Below, one piece after another: positions 18,965 through 28,350 of a stretch of 64,000 bases of DNA (its first letter is position 1; each line of letters begins with the position of its first letter). Source of the DNA: an uncultured Sphingomonadaceae bacterium (GTDB taxonomy: Bacteria; Pseudomonadota; Alphaproteobacteria; Sphingomonadales; Sphingomonadaceae); NCBI GenBank assembly GCA_947497315.1, contig CANMFX010000003.1:496001-560000 (forward strand), in the 5' to 3' direction. Position numbers and translations under genes: made by a program. The notes below the pieces were generated by a model. It was given only the letters and a program-made list of their open reading frames with translations, had not been told where the DNA came from and ran no database searches.

Positions 18965-20668
18965 ATGAGCATGGAACATGATCTGGTGATCCGGGGAGGT
19001 ACTATTGCCGACGGCAGTGGCGGCGCGCTTATCGAAGGTGATATTGCTGTTTCCGACGGTAAAGTCTCTGCCATTGGAAAGGTAACCGGTAGTGGCCGCG
19101 AAGAAATTGATGCCACTGACCGGATCGTGACGCCGGGCTTTATCGATGTGCATACCCATTATGACGGGCAGTGCATCTGGGCGGAAGAATTAAGTCCTTC
19201 ATCCTCACACGGCGTAACAACCGCAGTAATGGGTAATTGCGGTGTCGGGTTCGCTCCGTGCCGAAAAGAGGATCATGATCTGCTGATCAACGTCATGGAA
19301 GGAGTGGAGGATATACCCGGTGTCGTGATGGCGGACGGTTTGCCATGGAACTGGGAAACATTCCCGGAATATCTGGATACTGTGGCGAAGGGCAAACGCG
19401 ATATTGATGTCGCCGCCTATCTGCCGCATTCTCCGCTCCGGGTATATGCTATGGGTGAGCGTGGCGCTTCCCGAGAACCGGCCAATGATGATGATCTGGC
19501 ACTCATGCGTAAGCTTTCGAAAGAGGCGATAGAAGCAGGTGCGCTGGGTTTTGCCACTTCGCGATTGTCGATTCACAAAACGGCGGACGGCGGAAGTATT
19601 CCGACATTCGAGGCTGATGTTCAGGAGCTGGAAGCGATTTGCAGCGGCATGGCGGATGCCGGGACCGGAACGTTTCAGGTCGTGCTTGATGCCTTTGTTG
19701 GCTGGGACAAGGAATATAAGGTGATCGAGCGGGTGGTCGAGGCGAGCGGCCGGCCCGCGACCTTCACCCTTGCATCGGGAAATGACGGCCCGCCGCGTTG
19801 GCGCAAGGTGCTCGACATGATCGATCAAACCAATGCCAGTGGCGGTAAGGCCACGGCGCAGATTATGCCGCGTCCGATCGGCTTGATCGCGGGTCTGGAA
19901 CTGACCGTGCATCCTTTCGTGCTTTGTCCGAGTTGGTCCAAAATTGCCGACTTGTCGGTCGAAAAGCAGGTTGCTGCGATGCGTGATCCACAATTACGCC
20001 AAGCCCTGATCACCGAGGATTTCGAAAAGGGTCATCCGTTTAACGAGCTGGCCAGGGACTGGAACTGGCTGTTCCCGCTGGACGATCCGCCAGATTATGC
20101 CCCGCCAAAGGAAATGAGCATGGCTGGGCAGGCAAAGGCCAAAGGCTGTTCGCCGCAAGAAATCGCCTATGACCGGCTGTTGGAAACAGAGGGCAAAGGG
20201 TTGTTCCTTGCCGCGCTGGGCAATTATGAGGATGCCACGCTTGATAGTGCGCATGAAATGCTCAGCCATCCGCATTGCATTCCCGGCCTGGGCGATGGCG
20301 GCGCACATTATGGTGCGATTTGCGATGCCAGCTACTCGACCTTTTTGCTGACGCAATTTGTGCAAAACCCCGGCAGTCTCCGCTTTGACCTTGCCGAGGC
20401 GGTGCATATGCTGTCGCACAAGGCTGCCAAAGCGGTCGGACTGCCTGAGCGCGGCCTGTTGAAGCCGGGGGCCAAGGCCGATATAAATGTGATCAACCTG
20501 GATGGCCTAAAATTGCACTTACCCGAAATTGTGCATGATCTTCCCGCCGGTGGCCAGCGGCTCCATCAGCGGGCAACGGGCTATGATGCGACCATAGTTT
20601 CTGGCGAAGTGATCCGCAGATTTGACCAATCAACCGGCGCAAGACCCGGACAGTTGGTGAGGAGCTGA
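18965..20668 (+). CDS. D-aminoacylase-type amidohydrolase
   Basis: A 567-residue zinc hydrolase of amidohydrolase family 3 (N-acyl-D-amino-acid deacylase type). Metal-binding residues are visible in TPGFIDVHTHYDGQ near residue 60, and DGGAHYGAICDAS occurs late in the barrel. MGNCGVGFAPCR is a further family motif. An in-frame ATG at 18956 directly abuts the AAAGG ribosome site. The ATG at 18965 (MSMEHDLVIRGG) is correctly spaced, so it was chosen. It is a single gene with no transporter or peptidase partner nearby, and the true substrate may differ from N-acyl-D-amino acids. Confidence 0.85.
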   Translation: MSMEHDLVIRGGTIADGSGGALIEGDIAVSDGKVSAIGKVTGSGREEIDATDRIVTPGFIDVHTHYDGQCIWAEELSPSSSHGVTTAVMGNCGVGFAPCRKEDHDLLINVMEGVEDIPGVVMADGLPWNWETFPEYLDTVAKGKRDIDVAAYLPHSPLRVYAMGERGASREPANDDDLALMRKLSKEAIEAGALGFATSRLSIHKTADGGSIPTFEADVQELEAICSGMADAGTGTFQVVLDAFVGWDKEYKVIERVVEASGRPATFTLASGNDGPPRWRKVLDMIDQTNASGGKATAQIMPRPIGLIAGLELTVHPFVLCPSWSKIADLSVEKQVAAMRDPQLRQALITEDFEKGHPFNELARDWNWLFPLDDPPDYAPPKEMSMAGQAKAKGCSPQEIAYDRLLETEGKGLFLAALGNYEDATLDSAHEMLSHPHCIPGLGDGGAHYGAICDASYSTFLLTQFVQNPGSLRFDLAEAVHMLSHKAAKAVGLPERGLLKPGAKADINVINLDGLKLHLPEIVHDLPAGGQRLHQRATGYDATIVSGEVIRRFDQSTGARPGQLVRS

Positions 20669-20730
20669 GCTTATCCGTGGCTTGGTTGCTATTGATAAGG
20701 GGCGTCTTGCCGTGTTTCCCAACTTTACCC

Positions 20731-20759
20731 TTGCATTTCCCCGCACATCGCTCTAACGG
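20731..20759 (+). promoter_or_regulatory. Possible rpsB promoter
   Basis: TTGCAT (20731-20736) and TAACGG (20754-20759) are separated by 17 bases and lie about 110 bp before rpsB. A small perfect hairpin, CCGGT (20790-20794) with ACCGG (20801-20805), falls in the resulting leader. The -10 is a weak match. Confidence 0.35.
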
Positions 20760-20866
20760 CACGCTCATTCCACATGGAAAGCGCTCATACCGGTGCTGAT
20801 ACCGGCCTTTCAGGTCGTTTGAGGTTCTCAGCTTTCCAGAGGCATAACCGGATAAGGAGAAATATT

Positions 20867-21907
20867 ATGGCGGCCCCTGTCGTCACCCTACAGCAATTGA
20901 TTGAAGCCGGATCGCATTTCGGCCACCAGACCCACCGCTGGAACCCGAAGATGAAACCTTACATCTTTGGAGCCCGCAACGGCGTCCATATTCTTGACCT
21001 TTCGCAGAGTGTTCCTTTGTTCGCTCGCGCGCTTGATTTCATTGCCAATGCAGTGTCTTCCGGCGGCAAGGTTCTTTTCGTTGGTACCAAGCGTCAGGCG
21101 CAAGAGCCTATCGCAGAAGCAGCGCGGATGAGCGGACAGCATTTTGTCAACCATCGCTGGCTCGGCGGCATGCTGACCAACTGGAAAACCATTTCCAACT
21201 CGATCCGCCGGATGAAGACGCTCGAAGAGCAGCTTTCCGGTGACATGGCGGGCTTCACCAAGAAAGAAGCCCTGCAGATGACCCGTGAGCGGGACAAGCT
21301 GGAACTGTCTTTGGGCGGTATCCGCGACATGGGCGGCATTCCGGACGTGATGTTCGTAATCGATGCGAACAAGGAAGAGCTCGCGATTAAGGAAGCCAAT
21401 GTTTTGGGTATTCCGGTTGTTGCGATCCTCGATTCCAACGTGGACCCCAGCAACATCGCATTCCCGGTTCCCGGCAATGACGATGCGGCGCGCGCCATCC
21501 GCCTTTACTGCGAATCCGTGGCGGCTGCGGCGACCAAAGGCGGCCAGGAAGCGGCTGTTGCATCTGGCAAAGACCTGGGTGCAGAAGTTGCCCCGCCAGT
21601 AGAAGCGATCGTTTCCAGCGAAGCCAATGCCAGCGCAATGGCGGCTGGTGAAGCGGCTGCAGTTGCAGAGATTGTCGAAGCGGCTCCGGTTGAAGAAGCA
21701 CCAGCGGCTGAAGAAGCTCCTGCTGCCGAAGAAAAGCCAGCAGAAGAAAAGCCTGCTGAAGAAGCAAAAGCTCCGGCCAAAAAGCCAGCTGCCAAAAAAG
21801 CACCAGCCAAGAAAGCGGCTGCGAAAAAGGCTCCTGCCAAAAAAGCACCAGCAAAAAAAGCCGCCGCTAAAAAGGACGACGACAAGAAAGCCGACGAAAA
21901 GGCCTAA
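20867..21907 (+). CDS. rpsB: 30S ribosomal protein S2 with a long Lys/Ala-rich tail
   Basis: A 346-residue S2 protein of the small ribosomal subunit. Residues 1 to about 225 are ordinary S2 ([48 protein letters not shown]). Beyond this is an extension of about 100 residues, first acidic (repeats of [13 protein letters not shown]) and then basic with repeated AKKAPAKK units, like histone H1 or alphaproteobacterial nucleoid proteins. Typical S2 is near 240-260 residues. The start at 20867 follows GGATAAGGAGA. The frame open upstream to 20774 is not needed. It leads the rpsB-tsf-pyrH-frr operon. Confidence 0.95.
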   Translation: MAAPVVTLQQLIEAGSHFGHQTHRWNPKMKPYIFGARNGVHILDLSQSVPLFARALDFIANAVSSGGKVLFVGTKRQAQEPIAEAARMSGQHFVNHRWLGGMLTNWKTISNSIRRMKTLEEQLSGDMAGFTKKEALQMTRERDKLELSLGGIRDMGGIPDVMFVIDANKEELAIKEANVLGIPVVAILDSNVDPSNIAFPVPGNDDAARAIRLYCESVAAAATKGGQEAAVASGKDLGAEVAPPVEAIVSSEANASAMAAGEAAAVAEIVEAAPVEEAPAAEEAPAAEEKPAEEKPAEEAKAPAKKPAAKKAPAKKAAAKKAPAKKAPAKKAAAKKDDDKKADEKA

Positions 21908-21923
21908 GCTTGAAGCGTCTTGG

Positions 21924-21944
21924 TGCGGTCATATATTGACCGCA
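21924..21944 (+). other. Hairpin after rpsB
   Basis: TGCGGTCA (21924-21931) and TGACCGCA (21937-21944) form a perfect 8-bp stem with a 5-base loop, shortly after the rpsB stop. No T-run follows, so it is probably an mRNA processing or stabilising element. Confidence 0.5.
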
Positions 21945-21956
21945 TAGGAAAATGGC

Positions 21957-21990
21957 GGGGCGGCATCGGTGCTGCCCCTTCATTTTATTA
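21957..21990 (+). terminator. Attenuator-like terminator between rpsB and tsf
   Basis: GGGGCGGCA (21957-21965) pairs with TGCTGCCCC (21970-21978), with one G-U pair and a 4-base loop, followed by TTCATTTTATT. Placed between rpsB and tsf, it could terminate part of the transcripts and lower tsf expression relative to rpsB. Confidence 0.6.
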
Positions 21991-22033
21991 AAAGCATATC
22001 ATTCTCACACACGAATATTGAGGAACTTAGAAC

Positions 22034-22957
22034 ATGGCTATTACCGCAGCAGCAGTGAAAGAACTGCGCGAGCGCACCGGCGCTGGCATGATGGATTGCA
22101 AAAAAGCATTGAATGAAACAAATGGCGACGTGGAAGCAGCGGTTGATTTGCTGCGCACCAAGGGCCTTGCTGCCGCTCAGAAGAAATCGAGCCGTACCGC
22201 GGCTGAAGGTCTTGTCGGCGTGGCTGTGTCCGGTACCAAAGGCGTTGCTGTTGAAGTGAACAGCGAAACCGACTTCGTTGCCAAGAACGAGCAATTCCAA
22301 TCCTTTGTGACCGGCGTGACCGATGTCGCTCTGGGCTTGGGCAGCGATGATGTCGAAGCTTTGGCAGCGGCAGACTATCCTGCTGGCGGTACGGTTCAAG
22401 ACACCCTGACCAACAATATCGCAACCATCGGTGAAAATCAGGCGATCCGCCGGATGAAAACTGTAGCGGTGAGCAACGGTACCGTTGTTCCTTATGTCCA
22501 TAATGCAGTGACACCTACAATGGGCAAAATCGGCGTGCTGGTAGCTTTGGAAAGCACCGCGGGCGCAGATGTTCTGGAGCCACTCGGCAAGCAGATCGCT
22601 ATGCATATTGCTGCGGCCTTCCCATTGGCGCTGAACGCTGATGGCCTGGATCAGGACATGCTGGATCGCGAACGCGCAATTGCCGCTGAAAAAGCAGCTG
22701 AATCTGGTAAGCCAGCGAACATCGTCGAGAAAATGGTCGACGGCGCGATGGCGAAATTTGCCAAAGAAAACGCGCTGCTCAGCCAGATTTTTGTCATGGA
22801 TAACAAGACACCAATCGCTCAGGTCGTCGAGCAGGCAGGCAAGGATGCCGGCGCTGAAATCAAGTTGACCGAATATGTCCGCTTCCAGCTTGGCGAAGGC
22901 ATCGAGAAAAAAGAAGAAGATTTTGCAGCGGAAGTGGCTGCAACGCTCGGAAGCTAA
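22034..22957 (+). CDS. tsf: Translation elongation factor Ts
   Basis: A 307-residue guanine nucleotide exchange factor for EF-Tu. The N-terminal UBA-like module with [19 protein letters not shown] and the core motif [16 protein letters not shown] are present, and the dimerisation domains follow with the expected length. It sits between rpsB and pyrH in the common bacterial order, flanked on both sides by hairpins. GAGGAAC before the ATG serves as ribosome site. Confidence 0.96.
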   Translation: MAITAAAVKELRERTGAGMMDCKKALNETNGDVEAAVDLLRTKGLAAAQKKSSRTAAEGLVGVAVSGTKGVAVEVNSETDFVAKNEQFQSFVTGVTDVALGLGSDDVEALAAADYPAGGTVQDTLTNNIATIGENQAIRRMKTVAVSNGTVVPYVHNAVTPTMGKIGVLVALESTAGADVLEPLGKQIAMHIAAAFPLALNADGLDQDMLDRERAIAAEKAAESGKPANIVEKMVDGAMAKFAKENALLSQIFVMDNKTPIAQVVEQAGKDAGAEIKLTEYVRFQLGEGIEKKEEDFAAEVAATLGS

Positions 22958-22968
22958 ACAACCAAATT

Positions 22969-23040
22969 TGCGTCCAAATATCAGTTGGACGCATTAACAC
23001 TTGGCGCAATGGCGCGGACTATCTATGGTCTGCGCCATTG
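22969..23040 (+). terminator. Two hairpins between tsf and pyrH
   Basis: A perfect 9-bp stem, TGCGTCCAA (22969-22977) with TTGGACGCA (22985-22993), is followed by a 12-bp stem with one mismatch (AATGGCGCGGAC with GTCTGCGCCATT, about 23008-23040). Neither has a strong T-run. They may be partial terminators or RNase-protecting elements in the 128-bp spacer before pyrH. Confidence 0.5.
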
Positions 23041-23085
23041 TCATATTTGGTGCTGATACATGACAGTTAGCGGGATGGAGTTTGC

Positions 23086-23808
23086 ATGAAAAGACCAGCG
23101 TTTAAGCGCATTTTGCTGAAACTTTCTGGCGAGGCGTTGATGGGGTCCGGAGAATTCGGAATCGATCCGGAAACCGTGAATCGGATCGCGGCCGAAGTGA
23201 AGTCTGCGAAAGAAGCAGGTTATGAGTTATGTCTGGTCGTCGGCGGCGGGAACATATTCCGCGGATTGGCTGCAGCGGCTAAAGGTTTCGACCGGACCAG
23301 CGCCGACTATATGGGCATGCTGGCCACAGTAATGAATGCGCTGGCCGTGCAAAATGCGCTCGAACAAATGGGTTGTGACACACGGGTTTTGTCAGCCATT
23401 CCAATGGCAAGCGTTTGCGAACCCTATATTCGCCGCAAAGCAGTCCGGCATCTGGAAAAAGGCCGAATCGTTATATTCGCGGCAGGCACCGGTAATCCGT
23501 ATTTTACGACCGATACAGCCGCGGCCTTGCGCGCGGCGGAAATGGGCTGTGAAGCTCTGTTTAAAGGGACTAGCGTGGACGGCGTTTATGATGCCGATCC
23601 GAAAACAAATCCGGATGCGGTGCGCTATGATGCGCTGAGCTTTGATCAGGTTTTGACCGACAATTTGAAAGTGATGGATGCCAGCGCGGTGGCTCTGTGC
23701 CGGGAAAACAACATCCCGATTGTGGTGTTCACGATCCGTGAAAAAGGCAATCTGGCGACGGTACTTGGCGGCGGCGGTACGGCAACCATCGTCGGCGCAA
23801 CGGAATAG
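23086..23808 (+). CDS. pyrH: Uridylate kinase
   Basis: A 240-residue hexameric UMP kinase of the amino-acid-kinase fold, making UDP for nucleotide and envelope synthesis. Visible are the N-terminal [34 protein letters not shown], and the late [18 protein letters not shown] segment. It lies 19 bp upstream of frr and is almost certainly co-transcribed with it. Confidence 0.97.
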   Translation: MKRPAFKRILLKLSGEALMGSGEFGIDPETVNRIAAEVKSAKEAGYELCLVVGGGNIFRGLAAAAKGFDRTSADYMGMLATVMNALAVQNALEQMGCDTRVLSAIPMASVCEPYIRRKAVRHLEKGRIVIFAAGTGNPYFTTDTAAALRAAEMGCEALFKGTSVDGVYDADPKTNPDAVRYDALSFDQVLTDNLKVMDASAVALCRENNIPIVVFTIREKGNLATVLGGGGTATIVGATE

Positions 23809-23827
23809 ATATTGGGAGAATTGAGCA

Positions 23828-24385
23828 ATGGCGAAATATGACAAGAGCGCGCTTGAAAAGCGGATGAAGGCATCGATCGAGGCCCTTAAGCATGACTTAA
23901 GCGGTCTGCGTACAGGCCGGGCCAATACGGCATTGCTCGATAGCATTACGGTTGAGGTTTATGGCGCAAAGATGCCGCTGAATCAGGTGGCAACTGTGTC
24001 CGTGCCTGAACCCCGCATGCTCTCCATTCAGGTTTGGGACAAAGGCAATATCCAGCCCGTCGAGAAAGCGGTTCGCTCCGCCGGGCTTGGCCTCAACCCG
24101 ATGATTGACGGCCCCAATATTCGCCTGCCGATTCCCGATCTGACCGAGGAACGCCGCAAGGAACTGGCCAAGATGACCGGCCAGTTTGCTGAAAAATCCC
24201 GCATTGCGATCCGTAATGTCCGGCGCGACGGCATGGATGACATCAAGGCCGACGAGAATAAGAAAGAAATTGGCGAGGACGACAAGAAGCGTCTGGAAAC
24301 CGAAGTCCAGAAACTTACCGACGAGATGATCGAAGAGGCGGATAAGCTGGCAGCCGCCAAGGAACAGGAAATTCTGACACAGTGA
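23828..24385 (+). CDS. frr: Ribosome recycling factor
   Basis: A 185-residue factor that, with EF-G, splits post-termination ribosomes. It has the characteristic L-shaped three-helix/beta composition with LSGLRTGRANTALLDSI near the N-terminus, VSVPEPRMLSIQVWDKG and PIPDLTEERRKELAKM. Length is standard. Its stop overlaps the GTG start of uppS (GTGA). Confidence 0.97.
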   Translation: MAKYDKSALEKRMKASIEALKHDLSGLRTGRANTALLDSITVEVYGAKMPLNQVATVSVPEPRMLSIQVWDKGNIQPVEKAVRSAGLGLNPMIDGPNIRLPIPDLTEERRKELAKMTGQFAEKSRIAIRNVRRDGMDDIKADENKKEIGEDDKKRLETEVQKLTDEMIEEADKLAAAKEQEILTQ

Positions 24386-25149
24386 GGCTAGCGCCCGCCA
24401 AGAAGGGATCGATTGATCCCGATTCCGCGGCCGGGCAAATCGCGGACCCGACCTATGGCGCGCGTCATGTCGCCATCATTATGGACGGTAATGGTCGCTG
24501 GGCAAAAAAGAAACATTTGCCGCGGGCAATGGGCCATAAAAAGGGTGTCGAAACCGTTCGCAACATTGTTCGGGTTGCAGGAGAAATGGGTATCGAGGCG
24601 CTGACCCTCTATGCTTTCTCTTCAGAAAACTGGAGCAGGCCAGCTGATGAAATCACTGATTTGATGGGTTTGCTCCGCCAATATATCCAGTCGGACATTG
24701 ATGAATTTGACGAAAACGGCATTCGCCTGAAGGTCATTGGCAATTACAAGGCACTCGACAGCGATATTGTGCAATTGATCGACAATGCCCTGGAACGGAC
24801 GGCTGATAACGACAAGATGACTCTTGCCATTGCTTTGAATTACGGCGCACAGGACGAAATGCTGAGGGCGGTGCAGAATATTGCGGAGGCTGTGAAGCGG
24901 GGTGATGTGGAGCCAGATCAGATCAATATCAGTCATATGTCCGGAGCCTTGGATACAGCCGGACTGCCACCGCTTGATCTTTTGATCCGTACATCTGGTG
25001 AATTGCGTCTTTCCAATTTCCTGCTTTGGCAGGCGGCTTATTCCGAGCTCTATTTTACCGATGCCCTATGGCCTGATTTTGATAAAAGGGAGCTGCAGCG
25101 CGCTTTGAAATCATTTGGGGACCGGGAACGCCGTTTCGGCGGACGTTGA
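24382..25149 (+). CDS. uppS: Isoprenyl transferase (undecaprenyl diphosphate synthase)
   Basis: A 255-residue cis-prenyltransferase extending farnesyl diphosphate to the C55 lipid carrier used for peptidoglycan. The catalytic aspartate lies in IIMDGNGRWAKK, and TLYAFSSENWSRP and the late LIRTSGELRLSNFLLWQ substrate-binding motif are intact. It starts at a GTG overlapping the frr stop. An N-terminal extension of about 30 residues precedes the conserved core, longer than in many homologues, so a later start remains possible. Confidence 0.95.
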   Translation: MRLAPAKKGSIDPDSAAGQIADPTYGARHVAIIMDGNGRWAKKKHLPRAMGHKKGVETVRNIVRVAGEMGIEALTLYAFSSENWSRPADEITDLMGLLRQYIQSDIDEFDENGIRLKVIGNYKALDSDIVQLIDNALERTADNDKMTLAIALNYGAQDEMLRAVQNIAEAVKRGDVEPDQINISHMSGALDTAGLPPLDLLIRTSGELRLSNFLLWQAAYSELYFTDALWPDFDKRELQRALKSFGDRERRFGGR

Positions 25150-25152
25150 GTC

Positions 25153-25959
25153 ATGAACGATCCCGCCAGTCCTGTGAAAAAGCCGCCGAATGAACTGTTG
25201 ACCCGGATCATTGTCGGCGTTGCTCTGGTGGCAGTAACGGTCGTTACGCTTGTAATGGGCGACCATGAAATTGGCAGGCACGCCTTGTGGTTTTTGGTGA
25301 TATTAATGTCATTGGGCATAATGTCTGAATGGGCCGAACTGACCGGGCGGCTGGAGAATAAGCGCCTTGCCCTTTACGCCCTGTCTGTTCCGCTAGCCAT
25401 CATGTCATATCTAGCTGCCGGACCGTCGTTTCTTGCGCTGGGACTGCTATTGGGTGCGGCGATGTTCATCGCAGTTTTTGACCGCTCGATAAAATTATCT
25501 CTCGGGATAATTTATGCTGGATTACCAGCGCTTTCCGTCTTGTATCTGCGAGGTACTGACAATGGGTTGCTTGTTCTGTTCTGGACGCTGGCATTAGTCT
25601 GGGCGACGGATATTGGCGCCTATTTTTCAGGCCGTGCGATCGGCGGACCAAAGCTGGCACCGACATATAGCCCAAACAAAACCTGGGCGGGATTGATCGG
25701 AGGCGTGATTGTGACAGCCTTGTTCAGTTTTGCCCTGCACGTTTACTTTCAACTACCGTTCCGTCTGGTCCTGCTGAGCATTCCGCTGGCTATACTCGCT
25801 CAAATGGGGGACCTGTTTGAGAGTCAGATGAAACGCCGGGCAGGGGTCAAGGATAGCGGTACCATATTCCCTGGCCACGGCGGAGTTATGGACAGGCTGG
25901 ATGGCCTGATTCCGGTCGCACCCGTTGTTGCGATCATCATATTATTTGGCGGCCAATGA
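25153..25959 (+). CDS. cdsA: Phosphatidate cytidylyltransferase
   Basis: A 268-residue inner-membrane enzyme making CDP-diacylglycerol, the precursor of all phospholipids and the substrate of PssA in this window. Several hydrophobic helices precede the signature SPNKTWAGLIGG and the C-terminal family motif GDLFESQMKRRAGVKDSG followed by PGHGGVMDRLDG. It begins 3 bases after uppS and overlaps dxr by 4 bases (ATGA). Confidence 0.95.
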   Translation: MNDPASPVKKPPNELLTRIIVGVALVAVTVVTLVMGDHEIGRHALWFLVILMSLGIMSEWAELTGRLENKRLALYALSVPLAIMSYLAAGPSFLALGLLLGAAMFIAVFDRSIKLSLGIIYAGLPALSVLYLRGTDNGLLVLFWTLALVWATDIGAYFSGRAIGGPKLAPTYSPNKTWAGLIGGVIVTALFSFALHVYFQLPFRLVLLSIPLAILAQMGDLFESQMKRRAGVKDSGTIFPGHGGVMDRLDGLIPVAPVVAIIILFGGQ

Positions 25960-27128
25960 ACCACGCATCACCAAGAACTGTTTCCATATTCGGAGCCACT
26001 GGTTCGGTAGGTACATCTACGCTGGACCTTATTCGGCTGGAGCGTGATAAATATCGCATTCTTGCACTGACCGCGAATAGCAATGCTGAAGAATTAGCGA
26101 AGCTGGCCATTGAATTTGACGCTGAGATTGCCGTTATTGCGGATAGCCATCAGTATGAAGCTCTGAAAAGCCTGCTAGCCGGCACAAAAACCGAAGTTGC
26201 CGCCGGACCCGACAGGCTGGTTGATGCTGCTGCGCTGAGTGCTGACTGGACAATGGCTGCAATCGTTGGCTGTGCCGGTTTGCCGCCAACACTGGCGGCT
26301 TTGAAGTGCGGAAAGACAGTGGCGCTGGCTAATAAAGAGGCTCTGGTTTCCGCCGGTGCGCTGATGATGGCGCAGGCCGGGGCGGCCGGCGCAACGTTGC
26401 TACCAGTGGATTCGGAACATAATGCAATCTTCCAGTCCTTACAGGGCGGGCGCGTTGATCAGGTTCGCAAGATTACGCTGACGGCCAGCGGCGGACCCTT
26501 CCGAACATGGTCCAGAGAACAGATGGCGTCGGTCACACCAGAGCAGGCCGTGGCGCATCCCAATTGGGACATGGGTGCCAAGATATCTGTCGATAGTGCC
26601 ACCATGATGAACAAGGGGCTTGAGCTGATCGAGGCCCATCATCTGTTTCCGGTTGGTTTGGAGAATATTGACATATTGGTCCATCCACAATCGGTTATCC
26701 ATTCCATGGTGGAATATAAAGACCGGTCCACATTGGCGCAGTTGGGGTCGCCGGATATGCGCATTCCCATCGCCAGCGCGCTGGCCTGGCCAGAACGCAT
26801 GACAACTGACTGTTTGCCGCTTGATCTGGCCAAAATCGCTCGCTTGGACTTTGAAACGCCTGATCATGATCGCTTCCCGGCGATAAAGCTGGCGCGTGAC
26901 GCCATAGAGGCTGGTGGTGCGGTTCCGGCCATATTAAATGCAGCCAACGAAATTGCGGTTGCAGCCTTCCTGAAGGAAGATGTTCAGTTTCTGGAAATCA
27001 CTGAGATTGTATCGCGCATTATTGACAGCTATAGCCCGCCGGTACCCAATGATCTTGTGGATATTTTTGGGATTGATAGAGAAGTGCGGGAACGAACCGC
27101 AGCCATGATTGAGGATGTTAGAGTTTGA
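25956..27128 (+). CDS. dxr: 1-deoxy-D-xylulose 5-phosphate reductoisomerase
   Basis: A 390-residue NADPH-dependent enzyme, the committed step of the MEP isoprenoid pathway. The NADPH-binding IFGATGSVGTSTLDLI is at the N-terminus, LANKEALVSAG and the metal-binding PVDSEHNAIFQ follow, and the catalytic-loop region NWDMGAKISVDSATMMNKG is intact. It is a standard member of the uppS-cdsA-dxr-rseP gene order, linking isoprenoid supply to UppS two genes upstream. Confidence 0.97.
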   Translation: MNHASPRTVSIFGATGSVGTSTLDLIRLERDKYRILALTANSNAEELAKLAIEFDAEIAVIADSHQYEALKSLLAGTKTEVAAGPDRLVDAAALSADWTMAAIVGCAGLPPTLAALKCGKTVALANKEALVSAGALMMAQAGAAGATLLPVDSEHNAIFQSLQGGRVDQVRKITLTASGGPFRTWSREQMASVTPEQAVAHPNWDMGAKISVDSATMMNKGLELIEAHHLFPVGLENIDILVHPQSVIHSMVEYKDRSTLAQLGSPDMRIPIASALAWPERMTTDCLPLDLAKIARLDFETPDHDRFPAIKLARDAIEAGGAVPAILNAANEIAVAAFLKEDVQFLEITEIVSRIIDSYSPPVPNDLVDIFGIDREVRERTAAMIEDVRV

Positions 27129-28249
27129 CTGAAAATCCAGGCATATTGCTGACTTTATTTGCTTTTTTGCTTACTATCGGTGTGCTCGTCTTCATCCATG
27201 AAATGGGGCACTATCTGGTTGGACGCTGGTGCGGCGTAAAAGCCGATACATTTGCCATCGGTTTCGGCAAAGAACTGGTTGGCTGGAATGACAAGCGTGG
27301 CACAAGATGGAAAATCTGTGCCCTGCCACTTGGCGGTTATGTCCAGTTTGCTGGCGATATGGATCCGGCCAGCACACCTGGCGACGATTGGCTCAAGCTG
27401 CCGCCGGAAGAACGCAATCAAACTTTTCAGTCTAAATCCTTGTTGCAAAGGGCGGCGATTGTTTTTGCAGGGCCAGCGATTAATTTTCTTTTCGCCATTT
27501 TGATTTTGGCGGGCTTCGCCCTGACTTTTGGAGAGAGCGTGACGCCACCGGTTGTCGGAACGGTTGCAGAAAATTCGACTGCCGACGGTATCGGTTTGAA
27601 GGAAGGCGATAAAATCGTCTCTATTGACGGTGATTCTATTGCCCGTTTTACCGATTTATCGCGCGAAATTTCTATCATTCCTGACGAAACAGTGGAAATC
27701 GCCTTCGAGCGCGATGGTACGGTCATCTCTAAAGAAGCCAAAATTGGTGTGCGCATTGAAAAAGACCGGTTCGGCAACGAATATCGGATCGGCCTGCTGG
27801 GGATATCGCCGGGCAGCGTGGAGCGCCGGGATGTTCCGCTCTGGGAAGCGCCTATTGTCGCAACGCGTCAGACCGGCGAGATTGTGGATCTCATCGTGAC
27901 AACATTGGGACAGGTGATCAGCGGCCGACGGTCGGTTACAGAATTAGGTGGACCGCTTAAAATTGCACAGGTTTCAGGTGAACAATTTGTTGCTGGGCTG
28001 AGCCAGTTCATATTCTTTGTAGCGTTAATCTCAATTAACTTAGGGTTCATCAACCTCCTGCCAATCCCCATGCTCGATGGTGGGCATTTGATGTTCTATG
28101 CCATAGAGGCGGTCCGGCGAAAGCCTGCTAATCCTATGGTTCAGGAATGGGCGTTTCGATCGGGTTTTGCACTGGTGGTAATGTTCATGTTGGTGGTGAC
28201 GTTTAATGATTTGGCCTCTTTTGGGTTATTCAGGGCAATCTCTGGTTAA
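27125..28249 (+). CDS. rseP: RIP zinc metalloprotease RseP
   Basis: A 374-residue inner-membrane site-2 protease that cleaves anti-sigma factors and cleaved signal peptides within the membrane. The zinc motif HEMGH is in the first helix (VFIHEMGHYLVGRW), a single PDZ domain spans about residues 130-210, and the third metal ligand is in NLLPIPMLDGGHL. E. coli RseP has two PDZ domains and this one appears to have one. It starts at TTG overlapping the dxr stop (TTGA), which is an inferred start. Confidence 0.94.
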   Translation: MTENPGILLTLFAFLLTIGVLVFIHEMGHYLVGRWCGVKADTFAIGFGKELVGWNDKRGTRWKICALPLGGYVQFAGDMDPASTPGDDWLKLPPEERNQTFQSKSLLQRAAIVFAGPAINFLFAILILAGFALTFGESVTPPVVGTVAENSTADGIGLKEGDKIVSIDGDSIARFTDLSREISIIPDETVEIAFERDGTVISKEAKIGVRIEKDRFGNEYRIGLLGISPGSVERRDVPLWEAPIVATRQTGEIVDLIVTTLGQVISGRRSVTELGGPLKIAQVSGEQFVAGLSQFIFFVALISINLGFINLLPIPMLDGGHLMFYAIEAVRRKPANPMVQEWAFRSGFALVVMFMLVVTFNDLASFGLFRAISG

Positions 28250-28350
28250 CAGCCTGTTGATTGACCATTGATTGATCGCTCCGGTTGGGGCAGGGGGTTT
28301 CGCAAAACTTGATGCATTTATGCACTGGTTAGTATTTTTGAGTTTTAGGC

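Noticed and set aside
19205-19993. A 262-codon open frame on the minus strand
   Set aside because: It is antisense to the conserved amidohydrolase and its composition mirrors that gene.
21387-21854. Minus-strand frame rich in L, Q and P opposite the S2 tail
   Set aside because: Its low-complexity sequence is the direct complement of the repetitive Lys/Ala tail of rpsB.
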